DNA from: Oscillospiraceae bacterium
Lineage (GTDB): Bacteria; Bacillota_A; Clostridia; Oscillospirales; JAAYXM01
DNA: 8,702 bases
NCBI GenBank assembly: GCA_017408185.1
Contig: JAFQVE010000151.1
Span: forward strand, 1-8,702
Direction of reading: 5' to 3'
Shown here: one piece after another, positions 1 to 7,000 of the stretch
Layout: the number at the start of each line of letters is the position of its first letter
Position numbering within the stretch: the first letter of the stretch is position 1
The notes under the pieces: model-generated
What the model was told of the DNA's origin: nothing
The model's database searches: none
What the model saw: only the letters and a program-made list of their open reading frames with translations
Program-made: the position numbers and the translations under genes

Positions 1-71
1 CAACAATCAACGAAATGGGCGCGGATAAGCTTCTTGCAGCGTATGAAAGTGCATATAACAGAGTAAAATGA
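1..71 (+). CDS. C-terminal end of probable ABC-transporter extracellular solute-binding protein (partial)
   Basis: Only the last 22 codons are visible. The frame starting at base 3 reads ...INEMGADKLLAAYESAYNRVK and ends at TGA (69-71). A 'G-A-D-K-L-L-A-A-Y-x-x-A-Y-x' ending is typical of family 1 sugar-binding lipoproteins of Gram-positive ABC importers, whose last helix often reads like 'GADKILAEYQ.QYD.W'. A strong terminator directly downstream supports a true gene end. Such a protein would sit on the outer face of the membrane and deliver oligosaccharides to a permease encoded upstream, outside the window. Frame 1 also stays open to a TAA at 64-66, but its peptide has no recognisable character. 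The assignment rests on a very short stretch, so it is tentative. Confidence 0.5.
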   Translation, partial: TINEMGADKLLAAYESAYNRVK

Positions 72-125
72 AAAATTGCTCTGCTTAAGCTACGGTTTAA
101 AAATGCAAATTTTGGCAGAGAAAAT

Positions 126-174
126 AAAAAATCCCGAAGACAGCCCTTAAAAGGCTTGTCTTGCGGGATTTTTT
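126..174. terminator. Bidirectional rho-independent terminator
   Basis: The arm ATCCCG (131-136) pairs with CGGGAT (164-169). AAGACA (137-142) pairs with TGTCTT (157-162) with G163 bulged, and GCC (143-145) pairs with GGC (153-155). The loop is about 7 nt. The right arm runs into TTTTTT (169-174). The left arm is preceded by an A-rich run, so the minus-strand transcript also ends in a U-tract (ATTTTTTATTTT). It therefore can stop both the upstream + strand gene and the convergent regulator gene whose stop is at 275. Confidence 0.9.
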
Positions 175-194
175 CGTCTATATGCATTTTCAAA

Positions 195-259
195 ATGTCA
201 AAAAAGTGTTAAAGCATGTCACAAAAGTGCAAAGACATTTTGTTACATAAGTGTTAAAC
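195..259. repeat. Short tandem direct repeat, 21-24 bp period, about three imperfect copies
   Basis: Two adjacent 21-bp units start with ATGTCA at 195 and 216, each continuing as an A-run plus AAGTG(T/C). A third, weaker copy spans about 237-259. The core AAGTG(T/C)(T/A)AA occurs at 204, 225 and 249. Spacings of 21 and 24 bp are close to two helical turns. The repeats lie between the terminator and the 3' end of the regulator gene, so they are in a convergent spacer and not in an obvious promoter. Function unknown. Confidence 0.5.
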
Positions 260-274
260 TAAGGTCGGAGTAAA

Positions 275-1099
275 TTAGAAGACGATGTCCTTACTGCTTC
301 GTTCGGTTGCCTTGCGGTATTCGCTGGGAGAAACGCCCACGGCATTTGAGAATACGCGGCTGAAGTAATGCTCGGTGCTGAAGCCGCAGTATGCTGCGAT
401 TTCGTTTACCGGCATATTAGTCGTTGCAAGAAGTGTTTTTGCTTTGTTAAGGCGAAGCTCATTGATGTATTTGTTTGGCGTTGTTCCGAATTTTTCTTTA
501 AATACGCGGTAAAAATGCCGCCTTTCAAAATTAGACACTGCAACAAGATCTTCTACAGAAATTTCTTTTGAAAAGTTGTTGTAAATGAAGTTTGCAACGC
601 GGTCAATTTCAGTATCGCTCATCGCACTTACAGGCTGGTCGCCCTCGGTGGCGGCAGAGAAGAGAATCGGCGCGGCGTCAAGCGCGGAAGACAAAAATAG
701 CTCAAGATATGCATTTGCGCGAAGATGTGAAAATTGCGTCCCTATTGAAAATTCATATGCCGATTTGCTCAGGAGCTGCTTGCAGGAAACTATATCACGA
801 GGATAAATTTCAGAAGGAAGCTCTTTCAGAATTTCATCCAGAACGGGATTAAGGGTTTTGAAATAGAAGATTACATATTGCGTGCTTTTGGTATTTGCGC
901 AGGTGTGGAGAACACCGGGCGGTGTTATATAAACATGCTCAGGCTTAAAGGGATAAGCCTCGTCGCCGACAATCAGCTTTCCGATTGAGTTCTGCGTGAA
1001 AATAAGCTGATAAAAATCATTATGAGTATGCGGAGACGGTGTCATAATGCTGTTTATGGGAGATTGCCACTTTCCGACCTTGAGTATTTCAACAGACAT
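275..1099 (-). CDS. AraC-family transcriptional regulator (cupin sensor plus double HTH)
   Basis: This 274-residue protein has the usual AraC/XylS length. Residues ~20-80 form a cupin-like sensor fold: HTHNDFYQLIF (24-34) supplies the paired histidines, and EHVYITPPGVLH (54-65) gives the typical 'P.G..H' strand. Residues ~165-265 are the DNA-binding domain with two helix-turn-helix motifs: ISVEDLVAVSNFERRHFYRVFKEKFG (180-205, split here only for description) and MPVNEIAAYCGFSTEHYFSRVF (229-250), followed by GVSPSEYR, the family's near-invariant end. The start at 1099 is supported by a GGAGGG ribosome binding site 7 nt upstream and a good promoter. It diverges from the secreted-protein genes A and B, with 135 bp between start codons, and such regulators usually control the neighbouring carbohydrate genes. 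The ligand is probably a sugar or oligosaccharide but cannot be read from the sequence. No truncation or missing motif is seen. Confidence 0.93.
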   Translation of the reverse strand: MSVEILKVGKWQSPINSIMTPSPHTHNDFYQLIFTQNSIGKLIVGDEAYPFKPEHVYITPPGVLHTCANTKSTQYVIFYFKTLNPVLDEILKELPSEIYPRDIVSCKQLLSKSAYEFSIGTQFSHLRANAYLELFLSSALDAAPILFSAATEGDQPVSAMSDTEIDRVANFIYNNFSKEISVEDLVAVSNFERRHFYRVFKEKFGTTPNKYINELRLNKAKTLLATTNMPVNEIAAYCGFSTEHYFSRVFSNAVGVSPSEYRKATERSSKDIVF

Positions 1100-1106
1100 T
1101 AAATTT

Positions 1107-1112
1107 CCCTCC
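1107..1112 (-). promoter_or_regulatory. Ribosome binding site of the AraC-family gene
   Basis: On the minus strand this reads GGAGGG (extended AAGGAGGG, 1107-1114), 7 nt before the ATG at 1099-1097. It fixes the chosen start. Confidence 0.85.
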
Positions 1113-1124
1113 TTGTGTTTATCT

Positions 1125-1149
1125 TATGCTACGGCTTGATTTTAGCATA
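1125..1149. promoter_or_regulatory. Inverted repeat over the regulator promoter, candidate operator
   Basis: TATGCTA (1125-1131) and TAGCATA (1143-1149) are perfect inverted copies with 11 nt between them, 18 bp centre to centre. They bracket the -10 box (1139-1144) and the expected transcription start of the regulator gene. A looser direct repeat also overlaps: GCTACGGCTTGA (1128-1139) and GCATACGTTGA (1145-1155), spaced 17 bp, close to the spacing AraC-family proteins often use. Autoregulation is an inference; binding is not shown. Confidence 0.45.
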
Positions 1150-1167
1150 CGTTGAAGAATAAATCAA
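1139..1167 (-). promoter_or_regulatory. Sigma-A-type promoter of the AraC-family gene
   Basis: On the minus strand there is a -35 box TTGATT (1167-1162), a 17-bp spacer and a -10 box TAAAAT (1144-1139), preceded by TGC, which makes an extended -10. Transcription should begin near 1132, giving a leader of about 30 nt before the ribosome binding site. Spacing and both boxes are close to consensus. Confidence 0.75.
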
Positions 1168-1190
1168 TATCAATTTTTGAATATTGGTTT
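1161..1190. promoter_or_regulatory. AT-rich inverted repeat upstream of gene A, possible activator site or promoter region
   Basis: CAATAT (1165-1170) is matched by ATATTG (1181-1186). The symmetry extends outward with AA/TT and inward as CAA/TTG with one bulged A. It covers the -35 box of the divergent regulator promoter and lies just upstream of TATATATAA (1192-1200), the best available -10-like sequence for gene A. No good -35 box is found at the right distance for gene A, which fits an activator-dependent promoter. This is inference only. Confidence 0.4.
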
Positions 1191-1220
1191 TTATATATAA
1201 GCAAAAATTATGAAATTCGG

Positions 1221-1226
1221 AAGGAG
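1221..1226 (+). promoter_or_regulatory. Ribosome binding site of gene A
   Basis: AAGGAG followed by 8 nt and the ATG at 1235. Spacing and sequence are near ideal for a Gram-positive gene and fix the start. Confidence 0.85.
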
Positions 1227-1234
1227 AAAACAAA

Positions 1235-3940
1235 ATGAAGAAAAGATTTACAAAAGCGTTGTCATTGCTTATTGCAGTGATGCTCGTAATCGGCATTATG
1301 CCGACTGCATTCGCCGGAGATACAGACCTTGAGCCGTCGGGTGTGAAGATTGTGTATGATTTATATGAAAATACAGACGTTACAGGTCAGACAACGATAA
1401 CCGGAGTTAAGTTTCCTGCAACAAAAGGATTTTGGGCGTTTGAAAAACAAAGTGCATCTTTCAATATAAATCGCAACAATAACAATGGATTGGAAGTTGT
1501 AACAACGGTAGGTGCATGGTGGTCAATAAGAGTATATGTTCCGAAAATGGGCTCTTATAAGTTGAGCCTTAACCATTCTTTGCGTTCAAACGCAGGAATA
1601 AGTGAAATCTATTTCGGAAAAGCTTCTAAAACTGCGGATGTTATAGTAGGAGAAACGGCTCTTCCAAAACAAATTGATTTCGGTACTACATCGAGCACAC
1701 CAGAGTATGGAAAGGTTTCTGAAGCTGGAAATGTAAATGTTGCAGAACCAGGAGAATACATTATTGTATTTAAATCAGTAGCGAAGGGAGCTGGAAACGG
1801 AACACGTCAGTATTTTAGGCAAGTCATTCTTGACGGTTGCGAATCCGGAACTGAAGTTGCAGGCGTTATCGGCTCGGTAAAGTTTGGCGGAAATGATTCA
1901 ATGAAAGCCGGAGATAACGCGGAGCTTTCTGTGACGGCATATGATGGAATTGTAGCAACTGCGCTTACAACGGATTCTGTAATATACGAAAGTTCTGATG
2001 ATGCAATTCTCTCCATTGACGGAGCAACAGCGACAGCACATAAAGCGGGAACGGTTACTGTCACTGCAAATGCAGAAGGTTGGGGAAATCCGGTAGAAAC
2101 AACTGTTACGGTAAATCCTGCGGTGCCGTATTCGGATGCTACTGTTAAATACAGTGTTGAGCTTGATTCTTACGATGCGGGAAATACTATGACTGCAGTG
2201 AAATTTGCTGAAACAAGCGGCTTTTGGGCATTTGAAGATATGTATGGCGAACCGCCTATAACCAGAAATACCAACTACGGAATTCAAGTGATTCCTAATG
2301 CAGGGAACTGGTGGGCAATGAGAATCTATGTACCTAAAGCAGGTTCTTACGATTTAAAATTCAATCATGGTGTGAATACATCTGCAGGTGTTGCATTTGT
2401 GTATTTTGGATCTGCTGCAAGCGGAACTTCGGCTGTAAATATTGCAAATGGAGAAAAAGTAGGCGGAATTAATTTCCATGCTGATTCATCTTCGCCTACC
2501 CTTAGAGAAACGCTTGTAGGCACAGTTGAAGTCGATGAGCCCGGTGAATATATTTTAGTATTGAAAAGGCCACCGAACGCTGATGCTTCTGCTTTTGCCG
2601 GATATGAAATAACAACCGGAAGACAGTATTTCAAAGAAGTCATCCTTGACGGTTGCACGGGCGATGAAAAAACATACGTTCCGATGCTCAACGTTTCCGC
2701 AACACCGGACACTATTACAGTCGGAGATACAGCAACAGTAACAGCAACCGCAACGCTTATGAGCGATGGTGTTAAAGCTGCAAATGCTGAGATATCCTAC
2801 GCAACAAATGATATCGTATCAATCGAAGGAACAACCGTAACCGGCGTTTCCGACGGTATTGCAACTGTAACGGCAACAGCAACGGTTGGTGATGTGTCCT
2901 CCTCCCGCTCTGTCAACATCACGGTAAATAACAAGGCAATCAGTGATGGCTTTAACGCAGAAGATGATGTTGAAACTTACGCTCCGTCCGTTATTGCCTA
3001 TACCTACAAGGATGGGCAGAGTGCGGTTCTTGAAAATACGGAAACCGATACGTATATAACCGATAACGGAGATGGAACTTATCTCCTTTTCGCGCCTGCC
3101 GATGAGGGTGCTTACAAATTCCTTTACTGGGTAAAGGGGCTTGAAACAAAGAAAAGAGTTATTTCCACCTCACGCAGCTTTACCTATAGCGCAACAAAGG
3201 ATAACAGCCACCTCATCGCAGTTTATGAAAACACTGCGGATCAAGCGAAAGCAAAGGCAGAGTTCTATAACGCAAATATGCAGCTTATAGACAGCAATAA
3301 TCCAGGTGTTGTCCCTGCGCTTCCCGTGCTTGCGGGATATGGCGAAGCAATCGCATGGGTTGTAGAAGACGGCACGGAATATACAACAGTAGGAGCGAGC
3401 GCAGTACTCAAAGCAAACGGAACAACAATGTTCATTGCAAAATATAAGGATGAAGCAGAGCTTGACCCGATAAGCATTACTGCAACAGGTGCAACGGTAA
3501 GTAACCCGTCTCCCGCTTACGGAGATGTGGTAACCGTTACCGCAAATGCAGATTCGGAAGGCAGCGTGTTCCAATACTTCACAAAAAACGGTGAGGTTGT
3601 ATGTCTTGACAGAAGCTACACCTTCAATGCATATAAAACTTGTGAAATCGTTGCGGTTTACGGTGCAAAGAAACCGACGTTTATCGGAAGCACAAGAAAG
3701 ATTTTCCTCGATACATTCAATATAGCAGATGAAAACGGACTTATGGCAGAGTTTATCGGTTTTGAAAACGATACGGTTGTTGAAAAGGGTATTATGCTCG
3801 GAACGCGCAAAATGCCGATGGTAACGGATAATTCCCAGTTTACAATTATTGCCGACGAAGAAGGCACATACAAAGGTTATGCAATTCTCCGCGATGGTGA
3901 AAGCTATATAATCATCACCGACGGCGAATACACAAAATAA
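1235..3940 (+). CDS. Secreted multidomain protein A: two shared beta-sandwich-like modules, Big_2 domains, InlB-like repeats; no enzyme domain
   Basis: Encodes 901 residues. Residues 1-27 are a clear signal peptide: KKR, a hydrophobic core, and cleavage after AFA. The mature protein runs: shared module A1 (37-202), Big_2-like Ig domain (~206-295), shared module A2 (304-474), second Big_2-like domain (~482-567, with the 'VTGVSDGIATVTATA' hallmark), then three strand-rich segments (~570-666, ~667-745, 748-812) of which the first and third share an 'F-x-Y-W/F-x-x-G...S-Y/F-T...AVY' pattern like the divergent InlB B-repeat. The last ~90 residues (813-901) I do not recognise. No catalytic motif, LPXTG, SLH or dockerin is seen, so it is probably released or held on the surface by an unrecognised means. 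It lies 72 bp upstream of gene B and shares its modules, suggesting co-expression and binding of the same polysaccharide. A ligand-binding or scaffold role is inferred from architecture. Confidence 0.85.
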   Translation: MKKRFTKALSLLIAVMLVIGIMPTAFAGDTDLEPSGVKIVYDLYENTDVTGQTTITGVKFPATKGFWAFEKQSASFNINRNNNNGLEVVTTVGAWWSIRVYVPKMGSYKLSLNHSLRSNAGISEIYFGKASKTADVIVGETALPKQIDFGTTSSTPEYGKVSEAGNVNVAEPGEYIIVFKSVAKGAGNGTRQYFRQVILDGCESGTEVAGVIGSVKFGGNDSMKAGDNAELSVTAYDGIVATALTTDSVIYESSDDAILSIDGATATAHKAGTVTVTANAEGWGNPVETTVTVNPAVPYSDATVKYSVELDSYDAGNTMTAVKFAETSGFWAFEDMYGEPPITRNTNYGIQVIPNAGNWWAMRIYVPKAGSYDLKFNHGVNTSAGVAFVYFGSAASGTSAVNIANGEKVGGINFHADSSSPTLRETLVGTVEVDEPGEYILVLKRPPNADASAFAGYEITTGRQYFKEVILDGCTGDEKTYVPMLNVSATPDTITVGDTATVTATATLMSDGVKAANAEISYATNDIVSIEGTTVTGVSDGIATVTATATVGDVSSSRSVNITVNNKAISDGFNAEDDVETYAPSVIAYTYKDGQSAVLENTETDTYITDNGDGTYLLFAPADEGAYKFLYWVKGLETKKRVISTSRSFTYSATKDNSHLIAVYENTADQAKAKAEFYNANMQLIDSNNPGVVPALPVLAGYGEAIAWVVEDGTEYTTVGASAVLKANGTTMFIAKYKDEAELDPISITATGATVSNPSPAYGDVVTVTANADSEGSVFQYFTKNGEVVCLDRSYTFNAYKTCEIVAVYGAKKPTFIGSTRKIFLDTFNIADENGLMAEFIGFENDTVVEKGIMLGTRKMPMVTDNSQFTIIADEEGTYKGYAILRDGESYIIITDGEYTK
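1343..1840 (+). repeat. Shared module, copy A1 (protein A residues 37-202)
   Basis: Begins VKIVYDLYE right after the signal peptide and carries GFWAFE (65-70), AWWSIRVYVPK (94-104), GSYKLSLNH, EIYFGKAS, GEYIIVF and RQYFRQVILDGC (191-202). It is predicted to be a beta-sandwich from the alternating strands and turn glycines. Homologous copies occur at 2144, 4106, 4907 and 6032. Confidence 0.85.
2144..2656 (+). repeat. Shared module, copy A2 (protein A residues 304-474)
   Basis: The same order of motifs as A1: GFWAFED, NWWAMRIYVPKAGSYDLKF, VYFGSAA, VGGINF, GEYILVL and GRQYFKEVILDGC. The final 'ILDGC' cysteine is shared only with A1. A glycine-rich loop before GRQYF is longer than in A1. Confidence 0.85.
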
Positions 3941-3955
3941 TAGGAAATATTTACA

Positions 3956-3985
3956 TATAGCGGAGAGCACATCCTCTCCGCTATA
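3956..3985 (+). promoter_or_regulatory. Perfect 12-bp intercistronic hairpin without T-tract
   Basis: TATAGCGGAGAG (3956-3967) pairs fully with CTCTCCGCTATA (3974-3985) around a 6-nt loop, CACATC. It starts 15 nt after the stop of gene A and ends 12 nt before the ribosome binding site of gene B. The bases after it (ATAAGAATGAGG) are not a T-run, so it is unlikely to be a classic terminator. It may protect the 3' end of the A message, set the A:B ratio by processing, or act as a weak attenuator. Confidence 0.7.
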
Positions 3986-3997
3986 ATAAGAATGAGG

Positions 3998-4004
3998 AAA
4001 GGAG
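3998..4004 (+). promoter_or_regulatory. Ribosome binding site of gene B
   Basis: AAAGGAG, 8 nt before the ATG at 4013. It selects this start, which is directly followed by a signal peptide. Confidence 0.85.
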
Positions 4005-4012
4005 CTAAGCTT

Positions 4013-7000
4013 ATGAAACGAATATTATCTTTAATTATCGCATTTGCATTAATAACAGGGATGTTGCCTGCGGTATCGGCAAATACAACGCTTGAACCAT
4101 CGGATGTCAGGATTGTGTATGATATCGGCGCATTTGGGAAAAATGTAGAAAATCAGGACTTTATTACGACAAACGGTTTCTGGGATTATGAAACGCGTGA
4201 GGCAGGAAGCTTTGCGTTTAATGACAACAGCAAGAGCAAGCTTCAAATAAACATAGGTACAAATGCGTGGTGGGCAATAAGAGTGTATGTGCCAAAAGCA
4301 GGTTCATATACGCTGAAAATGAACAAATCCACGAATCCCTATGGCGGAAAGACAAAGGTGTATTTTGGTAAAGCAACGGAGGGAACATCGGCAATTCTTG
4401 GAAAAACAGAAGTCGGTGTTGCGGATTTCACAAACAGTGAAGCAACCGGTAATACAACAAGCACTTTGGCTGTAGAGGACATCGGAACGGTTGATGTTCA
4501 CGAAGCGGGCGAGTATATTATGATTTTCTATTCTTATGAAAAAGGAAGTATGAATAATGCCCGCCAGTATTTCAACGAAATTATTCTTGACGGCGGACCA
4601 GGCTTTGCGCCGATGTCGGCAACTTTAAAAACTCCGTCGGTAAGAATAGAAGAGGGTAAGAGTGCGCAAATTGAAATAGATAAGGTGTATATGAGTAGCG
4701 GGGAAGCATATACAGGAGCTCCTGAATTGGGAACTCCGGTAAGCTCTGATCCTTCTATTGTTTCGGTATCTTCCGACTGGAAGATAAAGGGCGAAAAAAC
4801 GGGCGAAAATGTGTCGGTGCGCTTTCCGGTTACCGTTGAGGGCGTAACTGTATACGCTGAGGCGAAGGTCACGGTTACCGAGTCCACTTCGCTCCCTCTT
4901 TCGGATATCAGCATAAGCTATGATTTGCGCGGAACGCTTCCTTCGGGCGCAGACGTGTTCGGTATGAAGTATAAGGACACAAAAGGCTTCTGGGAATATG
5001 GCAAATCAAATTATTATGTGGGAGAGGGAGACAGCGTTTCACGTCTGCGTACAAACTCAAAGCTCGGCATTGAAGGTCAGCCGAATGCCATAGGCTCGTG
5101 GTTTGCAATAAAGCTTTATGTTCCGTCCGGCGGAAGCTACGCTCTTTCGCTTAAGCATTCCGCGGCAACAAACGGCGGTTCGGCGAATGTATATTTTGTT
5201 TCTGCCGAAGCAGAAGAAAATCAGCTTATGACGGAAGAAACAAAGGTTGGAAGTGTAAGCTTTTACGCCTCCGCTTCAAAATACGGAACAGAAGTGACCC
5301 CTATGTCGGATGTTTCTGTAAAAACACCGGGAGAATATTACATAATAATTGAAGCAACGGCAAAAGGAGACGGCGCGGGAACGGGAACCGGTCTGCGTAT
5401 GTATCCTACGGTAGTTGAGCTTAAAGGCGGAACCGGCAGTGCGCTGATGCATACCGGAATGAGTGCAGAACGCGAGAAGATATATATAAACAGTTCTGCG
5501 GCAGTAACCATTGACGATATCTATAAAAACGACGGAAGTAAGGTTTCTCTTGCCGGGGCAGATGTGGTTTATACCTCGGGCAATACAGCTGTGGCAACGG
5601 TGGATTCGAAGACCGGGATTGTAACCGGTGTTTCCGAGGGTGATGCAGAAATAACGGCTGATATAAAGCTTAAAGACGGCACGGAGATAAGTGTAAAGAT
5701 ATCCGTATCGGTAGTTGTTCCGCCGGATATTGAATCGGTAACCGCTTCTGTTGCAAGTGCGGAAATAGAAGAATTTTCAACCTCACAGATTTTTGTTTCG
5801 GGAAAAAATGTTGATGGGTCCGATGTTCAGACGGAAATGACCGAAATTTTGTATGAAAGTGATAATACTGCAACTGCAGCTGTCGATGAAAACGGTGTAA
5901 TTCTTGCAAAATCACAGGGGACGGCAAACATCACGGTAAGCGTAACGCAAAATAATATCACAAAAGCCGATACGTTTACGATAACGGTTGTTCCGTCAAA
6001 GGATGAAGAAAATCCAATGCCGCTTTCAAATGAGACAGAATATTACGATTTTCTCGGAAGCTTTGAGTCGAACACCTGTATAACAACTCTTACTAAAGAG
6101 CAGACAGGGAACTGGGGGTTTGAAGGCTTTGACGGCGGAATGGTCAACAACACATCAACTTCCCGAGTGCGTATATACGGGAAGCTCGGTATTCAGGCAC
6201 AGCCAAACAGTATAGGTTCAATTTGGGCACTGCGGCTCAGTGTTCCGAAAACGGGGAGATATGCAACAACGCTTGATTACAGTGCAAGTGCCAACGGCGG
6301 TATTGCGGAGCTGTTCATTGTCCCGGCAACTGAGGAAAAGGCAAACTGGACAAAGGCTTCTTACAGCATAGGTAAGGTCGACTTTTATAAATCGGCAACA
6401 ACGTATAATCTCAGCACAAATTTGTCTGATGTTGAGCTTGAGCAAGACGGAGATTATCTTCTTGTATTCAAGTCGGTGTCCAACGGAACAGGAAGTGGCC
6501 GCCAGCAATTCCCGCGCGGCTTCACGCTTGACGGCACCGGTGTTGCAAGCTACATTGACGCGTTTTTGGAAGAAAGCACGGTTGACGTAGGGAATACTAC
6601 CCGTATGCTTTATCGCGTAAAGCTTTCCGACGGCACATGGCTTCGCGATAAGAGCGGGATTGTGTTTACTTCATCGAATACCAACATAGCAACGGTTTCA
6701 TCGGACGGGACGGTGAAAGGCGTCGGCGAAGGAAATGCAGATTTAACCGTAACGGTTAAGCGTGCAGGGAAAAAGGTGTCGAGCACCGTTACGGTATCTG
6801 TCGTTGACAAAACAGCACCGCAAAGTATGCTTCTCCGTGCTCCGGCAACCGTTTACGTTGACGGAAAGGGAAGCTTTATTCAGCGCGCCATAATGGCAAG
6901 CACCGGTAAAATCACACTTGATGCAACAGAAGTCGATTATGAGATTATCGGCGGTGATGGCAAAGTTGAAATTAGTCTTGACGGAATAATTACCGGTATA

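Noticed and set aside
79..120. CTCTGC (79-84) and GCAGAG (115-120) as a structured RNA or riboswitch
   Set aside because: The stem is only 6 bp with a 30-nt loop, with no further helices or conserved riboswitch motif.
177..201. Possible minus-strand promoter with TTGACA (201-196) and TATAGA (182-177)
   Set aside because: The spacer is only 13 bp, and no -10-like box occurs at 16-18 bp. Transcription would run straight into the terminator.
368..852. Open frames on the + strand inside the AraC-family gene (368-571, 585-806, 592-852)
   Set aside because: They are antisense to a clear regulator gene, have no ribosome binding sites or recognisable protein character, and are best explained as shadow frames.
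3700..3940. Search of the protein A C-terminus for sortase signal (LPXTG), S-layer homology or dockerin motifs
   Set aside because: None is present; the protein ends in ITDGEYTK without a hydrophobic tail.
1807..3970. Minus-strand open frames across gene A, including a 266-residue one at 3170-3970
   Set aside because: The predicted proteins are cysteine-rich and low in family character, and they lie opposite a gene with a signal peptide, good ribosome binding site and recognisable domains.
3956..3985. Intercistronic hairpin read as a rho-independent terminator
   Set aside because: No T-tract follows the stem, and gene B begins soon after with no separate promoter visible, so full termination is unlikely.
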